6,572 nt of DNA from Pseudorhodobacter antarcticus (GTDB taxonomy: Bacteria; Pseudomonadota; Alphaproteobacteria; Rhodobacterales; Rhodobacteraceae): assembly GCA_945861995.1 (NCBI GenBank), contig CAMAWZ010000134.1:1-6572 (forward strand), given 5' to 3'. Both the position numbers and the translations under genes were made by a program. The notes beneath the pieces were generated by a model, which was given only the letters and a program-made list of their open reading frames with translations, was not told the origin of the DNA and did no database searches. This document shows, in pieces, positions 1-4,703 of this stretch; positions within the stretch are counted from its first letter, which is position 1, and every line of letters begins with the position of its first letter.

Positions 1-115
1 AGATTTCGGCGCCATATTGGGCAGAAAGATGCACATTTTGTTGCAGCGGCGTGCGCGCAAACAAATCGCGCAGCGCGCGGGTCGAAGATTGAACCGAGGA
101 GACAAAATCATTCAT
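1..115 (-). CDS. ilvA: Threonine ammonia-lyase (threonine dehydratase), N-terminal fragment
   Basis: Reading the minus strand from ATG at 115-113 gives 38 open codons to the window edge. Residues 22-35 read TPLQQNVHLSAQYG, which matches the start of biosynthetic threonine dehydratases, where a TPLQ-x-N-x-x-LS-x-x-YGA stretch precedes the PLP-lysine region (not in the window). The enzyme deaminates threonine to 2-oxobutanoate, the first committed step to isoleucine, in the cytoplasm with PLP. No other in-frame ATG or GTG lies close upstream, and no normal Shine-Dalgarno precedes the ATG, only GGCGG touching it, so the mRNA may be leaderless. It is divergent from argG across 101 bp. The family call rests on a short stretch; another PLP lyase of the same fold (for example serine dehydratase) is less likely. 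Confidence 0.72.
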   Translation of the reverse strand, partial: MNDFVSSVQSSTRALRDLFARTPLQQNVHLSAQYGAEI

Positions 116-121
116 CCGCCG

Positions 122-149
122 ATTAAGCCCCAGCTTGCAGAAAACGCAA
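122..149 (-). promoter_or_regulatory. Candidate ilvA promoter
   Basis: On the minus strand, TTGCGT (149-144) and CTTAAT (127-122) are separated by 16 bp. The -10 matches TATAAT at four of six positions. A start 6-7 bases downstream would fall at about 115-116, on or next to the ilvA ATG, which fits the missing Shine-Dalgarno. This is a motif-based guess only. Confidence 0.35.
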
Positions 150-165
150 GGCTCGCCCACCTTGC
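134..165. repeat. Three alternating CTTGC/GCAAG half-sites in the ilvA-argG spacer
   Basis: CTTGC (134-138), GCAAGG (146-151) and CCTTGC (160-165) alternate in orientation. The first and second can pair with a 7-nt loop, and the second and third form a 6-bp inverted repeat with an 8-nt loop. The copies overlap the candidate -35 hexamers of both ilvA (144-149) and argG (162-167). They could be operator half-sites of a shared regulator, or simply alphaproteobacterial -35 elements, which often read CTTG. Confidence 0.4.
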
Positions 166-190
166 CCCCGCCCCCAATTATAGGTAATCG
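162..190 (+). promoter_or_regulatory. Candidate argG promoter (weak)
   Basis: TTGCCC (162-167) has four of six matches to the -35 consensus. It lies 17 bp before TAATCG (185-190), which is a poor -10. GGTAAT (183-188) is a better hexamer but only 15 bp away. Either would give a leader of about 20-25 nt before argG. Other AT-rich hexamers such as ATTATA (177-182) have no fitting -35. Confidence 0.22.
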
Positions 191-216
191 CGAAGAAACA
201 TCTTTGGAGGCCCACC

Positions 217-1446
217 ATGTCTGCACCCAAAAAAGTCGTCCTTGCCTATTCTGGCGGGCTGGACACCTCGATCATTCTGAAATGGCTGCAAACCGACTAT
301 GGCTGCGAGGTTGTTACCTTTACTGCCGATCTGGGCCAAGGCGAAGAGCTGGAACCTGCACGGCAAAAGGCGATTTTGCTGGGGATTAAGCCCGAAAATA
401 TCCATATTGTGGACGTGCGCGAAGAATTTGTGCGCGATTTCGTGTTTCCAATGTTCCGCGCCAATGCCCTGTATGAGGGGCTGTATTTACTGGGCACATC
501 GATTGCGCGGCCCCTGATCAGCCAGCATTTGGTGCGGATTGCCCATGAAACGAAGGCAGATGCGGTGGCGCATGGGGCCACGGGCAAGGGCAACGATCAG
601 GTGCGGTTCGAACTGTCGGCCTATGCGCTAGACCCTTCAATCCGTGTGATCGCGCCGTGGCGGGAATGGGATTTGACCAGCCGCACCAAGCTGCTGGAGT
701 TTGCCGAGGCGAACCAGATTCCAATCGCCAAAGACAAACGCGGCGATGCGCCATTTTCGGTGGATGCGAACCTGCTGCACACCTCGAGCGAAGGCAAAGT
801 GCTGGAAAACCCAGCCGAGGAAGCGCCCGAATTTGTGTATCAGCGCGTTACCCCCGTGGAAAAGGCCCCCGATACGCCCGAATATGTAGAAATTTCGTTC
901 GAGCGGGGCGATGCCACAGCGATCAATGGCGAGGCGCTGTCCCCCGCCACAATCCTAACCCGCCTGAACGAAATTGGCGGCAAACATGGCGTGGGCCTGC
1001 TGGATTTGGTGGAAAACCGCTTTGTCGGGATGAAATCTCGGGGCCTGTATGAAACCCCTGGCGGCACGATTTTGCTAGAGGCGCACCGCGGGATTGAACA
1101 GATCACGCTGGACGCGGGCGCTGGCCATTTGAAAGATTCGATTATGCCGCGCTATGCCGAGCTGATTTACAACGGCTTTTGGTTTAGCCCCGAACGCGAG
1201 ATGCTTCAGGCGCTGATTGATAAATCCCAAGAGCACGTCACCGGCACTGTGCGGGTCAAGCTGTATAAGGGGTCAGCGCGGACGGTGGCCCGCTGGTCGG
1301 ATCATTCGCTGTATTCCGAAAAGCACGTGACGTTTGAAGAAGACGCGGGCGCATACGATCAGAAAGACGCCGCAGGATTTATCAAGCTGAACGCCCTGCG
1401 GCTGAAGTTGATTGCCACGCGGAATGCGCGGGTGAAGAAGGGTTAG
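217..1446 (+). CDS. argG: Argininosuccinate synthase
   Basis: The 409-residue product has the usual length for this family. It joins citrulline and aspartate using ATP to form argininosuccinate, the penultimate step of arginine synthesis, in the cytoplasm as a homotetramer. Residues 10-18 (AYSGGLDTS) are the signature N-type ATP pyrophosphatase P-loop. LLGTSIARPL (91-100) and AHGATGKGNDQVRFE (118-132) are the other hallmark substrate and nucleotide binding stretches. The start at ATG 217 has a strong GGAGG (206-210) six bases upstream and puts the P-loop at its normal distance from the N-terminus. The gene is divergent from ilvA. Its TAG (1444-1446) overlaps the stop of the convergent NYN gene by 4 bp, and no hairpin terminator is seen after it, so transcripts probably run into that gene as antisense. 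Nothing looks truncated. Confidence 0.97.
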   Translation: MSAPKKVVLAYSGGLDTSIILKWLQTDYGCEVVTFTADLGQGEELEPARQKAILLGIKPENIHIVDVREEFVRDFVFPMFRANALYEGLYLLGTSIARPLISQHLVRIAHETKADAVAHGATGKGNDQVRFELSAYALDPSIRVIAPWREWDLTSRTKLLEFAEANQIPIAKDKRGDAPFSVDANLLHTSSEGKVLENPAEEAPEFVYQRVTPVEKAPDTPEYVEISFERGDATAINGEALSPATILTRLNEIGGKHGVGLLDLVENRFVGMKSRGLYETPGGTILLEAHRGIEQITLDAGAGHLKDSIMPRYAELIYNGFWFSPEREMLQALIDKSQEHVTGTVRVKLYKGSARTVARWSDHSLYSEKHVTFEEDAGAYDQKDAAGFIKLNALRLKLIATRNARVKKG

Positions 1447-2069
1447 ATATACTCTTCAAGAATCAAATCCGCATGCGCACGAAGCTCGCGCTTTATTCCG
1501 TGGCCCATATGGCTGAGTATTACTCTAACTCCTTCGCGCCTAGCGAATTTGAACGCGGGAACCATATCGGAATCGCCAGTGACGACGACGATTGAGTGAA
1601 CGTGATTTCCTAGCGAAAGTCGCGCAATGTCGAGGCCAATTCTTAGATCTACGCCTTTTTGCTCCAAATCCATGGAAAAATCGTCCGCGCTTAGATTGCG
1701 ATGAGGTAAGGTGGCGTCTTTGAGTGCTTTTGGGCTAATCTTCCAACCGTTTGCTGACACTTCCCCAAGCCTGAGTGCAATGTTTGGCTTGAGCTCGAGT
1801 GCGTCCAAGAAGGATTGGCTCCGCCTATACACATCCGTCTGACCCAAATCAGTTTCTACGCCATAGATTGGGTTCTTTAACTTTCCAGAGGCTGGGCGTG
1901 CATCATAGTAGTATACACGAAGTAGATCGAACCCGCCGAAAAGCTTATGATTATTTATTTCGTCGACTTCGACCATGACTTGGTCAACAGTCGGTCTTGC
2001 CTTAAGTTTGGCATATAGCTTCCTCGTAAAGAAGCCGCCATCTATCAGAACCGCAAACCTTTTTTCCAT
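1443..2069 (-). CDS. NYN-domain (LabA/DUF88-like) protein, putative ribonuclease
   Basis: The 208-residue protein looks like a single NYN (PIN-like) domain. The N-terminal strand reads FAVLIDGGFF (5-14) with Asp10. A central KGVDLRIGLDIARL stretch (138-151) carries Asp141 and Asp147, and VVVTGDSDMVPAFKFAR (161-177) holds Asp166 and Asp168. Together these form the acidic, metal-binding cluster typical of the fold, so the catalytic residues appear intact. Family members are known or predicted RNases; the target here is unknown. There is no signal peptide or membrane segment. GGAG (minus strand, 2082-2079) lies 9 bases before the ATG. G+C is about 48% by hand count, against about 60% in sampled argG lines, which suggests horizontal acquisition. 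Its TAA shares bases with the argG TAG. It could be a stand-alone accessory or defence-related gene, but no partner gene is visible. Confidence 0.82.
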   Translation of the reverse strand: MEKRFAVLIDGGFFTRKLYAKLKARPTVDQVMVEVDEINNHKLFGGFDLLRVYYYDARPASGKLKNPIYGVETDLGQTDVYRRSQSFLDALELKPNIALRLGEVSANGWKISPKALKDATLPHRNLSADDFSMDLEQKGVDLRIGLDIARLSLGNHVHSIVVVTGDSDMVPAFKFARREGVRVILSHMGHGIKRELRAHADLILEEYI

Positions 2070-2269
2070 CCTAGTCGACTCCGCACACTCGCGCTATGAT
2101 TGCTCACAGACTTTGATAAGGGGCGAATGTTGCGGAGTCTATCTAGATGTTGAGACCTATTTCGGCCTCACTCACTGTATATAACAAATGTATTGACAAA
2201 TGGTAGAGTCTTCTTCGCAACACTTTTTTGTGATTGATTCGATATGTGGTGGATCATGAAGGAAACGCA
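2070..2269. other. AT-rich spacer without a gene
   Basis: The 200 bp lie between the sulfotransferase stop and the NYN start, and G+C is only about 40% by hand count. There is no credible ORF. The spacer holds a perfect TTGACA (2193-2198, plus) with no -10 at proper spacing, a TATATA (2178-2183), and ACAAATG twice with a 12-bp period (2184-2190 and 2196-2202). It also has an 8-bp palindrome, ATCTAGAT (2141-2148). The NYN promoter should lie here, but no clean -35/-10 pair is visible on the minus strand. No stem plus T-run terminator for the upstream operon was found. Confidence 0.6.
2184..2202. repeat. Tandem ACAAATG pair, 12-bp period
   Basis: ACAAATG occurs at 2184-2190 and again at 2196-2202 (CATTTGT twice on the minus strand), about 115-135 bp upstream of the NYN start. 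The spacing is close to one helical turn, so a tandem protein-binding site is possible. Seven-base repeats in AT-rich DNA also arise by chance. Confidence 0.3.
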
Positions 2270-3004
2270 CTAAATCTTGTAGTCAGCAATTTTCTCATAG
2301 CTAACTACTGCCGAATCACATAGCGTCTGAAGCTCCTCGCTCAGTTTTGGCAACTCCCCCTCTGCCGCGCCAAAACCTGTCGATTTCCACACCTCGTCAT
2401 ACCAATGCGGGGCCCAGACACCGTCATAGGGTTTGGGGCCTGCGTGCCAGTTTAGCATGGCTTCGGTAAACGGAATGCCCAGCGCGGCACACAGCCGCAT
2501 CAAGGTTTCGCGGGGGGTTTTGCGAATATCAGACGAATCCACCACCAGCGGCGCGGTGCCTTGCATCTGCGCCACTTGGTCGAACAGGTCTGCCTGCTGG
2601 ACAAAGCCGATATCTGCCAAAACCGGCGCTTCGCGTTTGCGGGCATAGCTGGCAATCACGCGGGCAGGGTGGCGGATCAGAAACACATTGGTCAGGTCTT
2701 TGATAAAACCCCGATCAAATTCGGGAATCATGTGCATGGTCATGTGTTTTTGGTAAAACAGGCACTGATCCTGCGGAATGCTGCCCAAACACTGCGCCGC
2801 TACTTGCGCCGAATCCGTGCTTTGGCTGGCAATTACTGCGTCGCGCATTGGGTGGTCAATGCCCGTGGCGTTCAGATATGCGCCATAAAACGGCTCGTCG
2901 ACCACGGCGCAGTCGCCGCGCGCGGCGAAGGAATACATCAAAGCGGTGGACAGGTTGCGCGGGCCTGACCACATGGCGATTCTTTGGGTGGATCTTTCGC
3001 TCAT
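2270..3004 (-). CDS. P-loop sulfotransferase-like protein
   Basis: The 244-residue protein opens with RIAMWSGPRNLSTALMYSF (8-26). SGPRNLSTA stands where sulfotransferases carry their 5'-phosphosulfate loop (usually GxPRSGT). VFLIRHPARVIASYARKRE (107-125) matches the 3'-phosphate-binding segment (the R-x-P...S pattern), and KH at 86-87 may lie in the active site. The family would transfer sulfate from PAPS, but the substrate is unknown and the divergent P-loop leaves open another use of the nucleotide fold. No signal peptide or membrane helix is seen. The ATG (3004-3002) overlaps the TGA of the upstream aminotransferase as ATGA, so translation is probably coupled. From recall, this domain type is fused to a BCAT-like domain in plants. 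The last 20 or so codons are poorer in G+C than the rest, matching the spacer beyond. Confidence 0.8.
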   Translation of the reverse strand: MSERSTQRIAMWSGPRNLSTALMYSFAARGDCAVVDEPFYGAYLNATGIDHPMRDAVIASQSTDSAQVAAQCLGSIPQDQCLFYQKHMTMHMIPEFDRGFIKDLTNVFLIRHPARVIASYARKREAPVLADIGFVQQADLFDQVAQMQGTAPLVVDSSDIRKTPRETLMRLCAALGIPFTEAMLNWHAGPKPYDGVWAPHWYDEVWKSTGFGAAEGELPKLSEELQTLCDSAVVSYEKIADYKI

Positions 3005-3912
3005 GCCCCAACCAGCGCCTTGTACAAATCGCGCAAACGCTGCGTCACCCTACCCATCTGACCATCGCCAATCACCCGCCCATCGATACTGCCGACAGGG
3101 GTTTGCGCGCCGAAAGTGCCTGTCAAAAACGCCTCATCCGCGCTGTAGGTATCAACCAAGGTAAAATTCCGTTCAAACACGGGGATGTCATTGGCGCGGC
3201 ACAGATCAATTACCTTGGCCCTGGTGATCCCGTTCATGCAATAATCCCCCGTGCTTGTCCAAACCGCGCCTTTGCGCACAATAAAGAAATTGCAAGCGTT
3301 GGTTGTGTTAACAAATCCGTGGATGTCCAGCATCAACGCCTCGTCCGCGCCCGCCTTTTCGGCGGCAATACAGGCTAGAATGCAATTCAGCTTGGAGTGC
3401 GAGTTTAGCTTTGGATCTTGGGTCATTGGCAACCCACGCAAATGCGGCACTGTCGCCAGCTTAATCGGGCGGGGCAGTTTTTGACGCGAATGTTCCATAA
3501 TAATCGCCACAGTCGGCCCTTGCTGCGACAATTTTGGGTGCTGAAAAGGCCGTGTTTTCACGCCCCGCGTCACCATGAAACGGGCATGAACATCATTGGT
3601 CATTCCGTTGGCCTTTTGCGTGTCTAACAGCGCGGTTAGAGCCGCTTTCTTATCCATACCAATGTCCAGATCAATGGCCTTTGCGCCCTCGAACAGCCTG
3701 TCAAGATGTTCCTCTGCAAACGACCATTTTCCGTTGTAGAGGCGCAGCCCCTCCCACACGCCATCGCCCAGCATGAACCCCGCATCGTAGACAGAAACCA
3801 GCGCCTCGCGCTTTGGCACGATGCGGCCATTCACATAAATCAGAATCGCCTCATTGCGGGCGTCTTCTTCGGCTTGATGGGTGGAAATATGGCCCGTTTG
3901 CGTATCGTTCAT
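3001..3912 (-). CDS. Class IV PLP-dependent aminotransferase (BCAT / D-amino acid aminotransferase-like)
   Basis: From ATG at 3912 the protein has 303 residues, normal for fold-type IV transaminases. YVNGRIVPKREALVSVYD (26-43) and GDGVWEGLRLYNG (49-61) are the typical N-terminal domain. NGITR (227-231) and TGTFGAQTPVGSIDGR (264-279) are the C-terminal cofactor and substrate motifs. The PLP lysine is probably Lys168 (in DPKLN), with Lys174 as the alternative. The glutamate that normally contacts the pyridine nitrogen (x-V-x-E-x-x-x-x-N) seems to be Thr203, in VNTTNACN (201-208). Substrate is therefore uncertain: branched-chain or D-amino acids, an amine, or something else. GTG at 3915 could also initiate, but AAGGAG (3924-3919) lies 6 bases before the ATG and only 3 before the GTG. 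The gene leads a two-gene operon with the sulfotransferase (ATGA overlap) and is divergent from msrA. Confidence 0.88.
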   Translation of the reverse strand: MNDTQTGHISTHQAEEDARNEAILIYVNGRIVPKREALVSVYDAGFMLGDGVWEGLRLYNGKWSFAEEHLDRLFEGAKAIDLDIGMDKKAALTALLDTQKANGMTNDVHARFMVTRGVKTRPFQHPKLSQQGPTVAIIMEHSRQKLPRPIKLATVPHLRGLPMTQDPKLNSHSKLNCILACIAAEKAGADEALMLDIHGFVNTTNACNFFIVRKGAVWTSTGDYCMNGITRAKVIDLCRANDIPVFERNFTLVDTYSADEAFLTGTFGAQTPVGSIDGRVIGDGQMGRVTQRLRDLYKALVGA

Positions 3913-3918
3913 CACATT

Positions 3919-3924
3919 CTCCTT
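3919..3924 (-). promoter_or_regulatory. Ribosome binding site of the aminotransferase gene
   Basis: AAGGAG on the minus strand lies 6 bases before ATG 3912-3910 and 3 bases before GTG 3915-3913. The spacing favours the ATG, so the first methionine of the longer reading is probably not used. Confidence 0.65.
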
Positions 3925-3956
3925 TGCGCGGCAACGCTACCCTAGGCGCAGGCCGT

Positions 3957-3968
3957 CACGCAAGCGTG
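3957..3968. repeat. Palindrome CACGC-AA-GCGTG between the aminotransferase and msrA
   Basis: Two perfect 5-bp arms flank a 2-bp centre. The site ends two bases before the candidate msrA -35 (3971-3976) and covers TTGCGT (3963-3958, minus), a possible but weak -35 for the aminotransferase. Its place in a divergent promoter region is what an operator would show. No regulator family can be assigned. Confidence 0.4.
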
Positions 3969-3970
3969 TC

Positions 3971-3999
3971 TTGCCACTGATCGATTTGCGCTAAATGAT
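3971..3999 (+). promoter_or_regulatory. Candidate msrA promoter
   Basis: TTGCCA (3971-3976) matches the -35 consensus at five of six positions. It lies 17 bp before AATGAT (3994-3999), which has four of six -10 matches. The predicted start near 4006 gives a leader of about 19 nt ending at ATG 4025. An upstream in-frame ATG at 3995 would sit inside this -10, which argues against that longer start. Confidence 0.42.
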
Positions 4000-4013
4000 A
4001 TACCAAAATCTGA

Positions 4014-4018
4014 AAGGA
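4014..4018 (+). promoter_or_regulatory. Ribosome binding site of msrA
   Basis: AAGGA lies 6 bases before ATG 4025 and fixes that start. The in-frame ATG at 3995 has no comparable site before it. Confidence 0.65.
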
Positions 4019-4024
4019 AACCTC

Positions 4025-4639
4025 ATGCACCGCATTCTTCTTGCTGCCCTGCTGCTGATCGCCCCCCTATCCGCCCGCGCCGATACGGCCATTGTGGCGG
4101 GGGGGTGTTTTTGGTGTGTTGAGTCTAACTTTGAAGGCGTTAAAGGCGTGTCAGGTGTGGTGTCTGGCTACACGGGGGGCGATCTGCAAAACCCCACCTA
4201 TGAAAACCACGAAGGCCATTACGAGGCGGTGAAAATCACCTTTGACCCAAGCGTGATCAGTTATGACCAGATCATCGCCCAGTTTTTGCGGTCAACCGAC
4301 GTGGTGGATGATGGCGGGCAGTTTTGTGACCGTGGCCCTGCCTATCGCAGCGCGATTTTCACCCAAAACGCCGCCGAAGACGCCGCTGCAAAAGCCGAAC
4401 TTGCCCGCGCGCAGGCCGATTTGGGGCAAACCATCGTCACGCCCATTCTGCCCGCCAAAACCTTTTGGATCGCCGAGGATTATCACCAAGATTACTACAA
4501 ACGCGAAAGCATTGTGCTGACGCGCGGCGGTGTGAAAACCCAAGCCGAAGCGTACAAATTCTACCGCAAATCCTGCGGGCGCGATGCGCGCATTGCCCAG
4601 CTTTGGGGCGATATGGCCGCATTCGTGCATAAGGAGTAG
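4025..4639 (+). CDS. msrA: Peptide methionine-S-sulfoxide reductase MsrA, exported
   Basis: The 204-residue product reduces the S-epimer of methionine sulfoxide in proteins. Residues 1-19 form a clear signal peptide: a short basic start, a leucine/alanine-rich core, and an A-R-A end before Asp20. The enzyme is therefore probably periplasmic. GCFWCVE (27-33) is the catalytic motif with nucleophile Cys28. Most family members have GCFWG or GCFWC, and Cys31 here could resolve the sulfenic acid. HYEAVKITFDP (65-75, with the conserved Glu67), FCDRGPAYRS (100-109) and AEDYHQDYY (150-158) follow in the normal order. Cys101 and Cys184 (in KSCGR) are further thiols. The start at 4025 is chosen for its ribosome binding site and because it gives a proper signal peptide; starting at 3995 would add ten residues before it. 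mutS follows after 64 bp. No msrB is seen. Confidence 0.93.
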   Translation: MHRILLAALLLIAPLSARADTAIVAGGCFWCVESNFEGVKGVSGVVSGYTGGDLQNPTYENHEGHYEAVKITFDPSVISYDQIIAQFLRSTDVVDDGGQFCDRGPAYRSAIFTQNAAEDAAAKAELARAQADLGQTIVTPILPAKTFWIAEDYHQDYYKRESIVLTRGGVKTQAEAYKFYRKSCGRDARIAQLWGDMAAFVHKE

Positions 4640-4662
4640 TGCGCACAACTATTAGCTTTCTG

Positions 4663-4699
4663 TTCCCCTAATGCTTTTGTAACCTAGGCCAAAGGGGAA
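4663..4699 (+). promoter_or_regulatory. Inverted repeat able to cover the mutS ribosome binding site
   Basis: TTCCCCT (4663-4669) is the exact complement of AGGGGAA (4693-4699), with a 23-nt loop. Two G-T pairs could extend it at the base. The right arm contains the mutS Shine-Dalgarno, so folding of the msrA-mutS spacer RNA would hide it. There is no T-run, so it is not a normal terminator. A 7-bp match to a purine-rich Shine-Dalgarno can occur by chance. Confidence 0.3.
4693..4698 (+). promoter_or_regulatory. Ribosome binding site that selects the mutS GTG start
   Basis: AGGGGA ends 5 bases before GTG 4704. The ATG at 4702 is out of frame and is followed at once by TGA. The next in-frame ATG (4728) lies 29 bases beyond the site, too far for it to serve. 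Confidence 0.65.
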
Positions 4700-4703
4700 T
4701 GAT

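Noticed and set aside
1481..1494. Small hairpin GAAGC-TCGC-GCTTT after argG as a terminator
   Set aside because: The stem is only 4-5 bp, lies inside the NYN coding region and has no T-run.
1975..2184. A plus-strand frame running from the NYN gene into the AT-rich spacer
   Set aside because: It begins antisense inside a real gene, lacks a ribosome binding site and resembles nothing known.
2193..2221. Perfect TTGACA on the plus strand as a promoter
   Set aside because: No -10 lies 16-18 bp downstream, and it would only drive antisense RNA into the sulfotransferase gene.
2221..2232. CACTTTTTTGTG as a terminator or palindrome
   Set aside because: The arms are only 3 bp, and on the strand of the upstream operon the run is A, not T.
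2561..3378. Long plus-strand open frames opposite the sulfotransferase and aminotransferase genes
   Set aside because: They are antisense shadows of two recognisable genes, have no ribosome binding site, and encode arginine/histidine-rich sequence without a known domain.
3995..4639. Longer msrA start at ATG 3995
   Set aside because: It would overlap the likely -10, lacks a ribosome binding site and puts ten extra residues before the signal peptide.
4292..4648. A 118-codon minus-strand open frame opposite msrA
   Set aside because: It mirrors the codon pattern of msrA on the other strand and shows no recognisable family.
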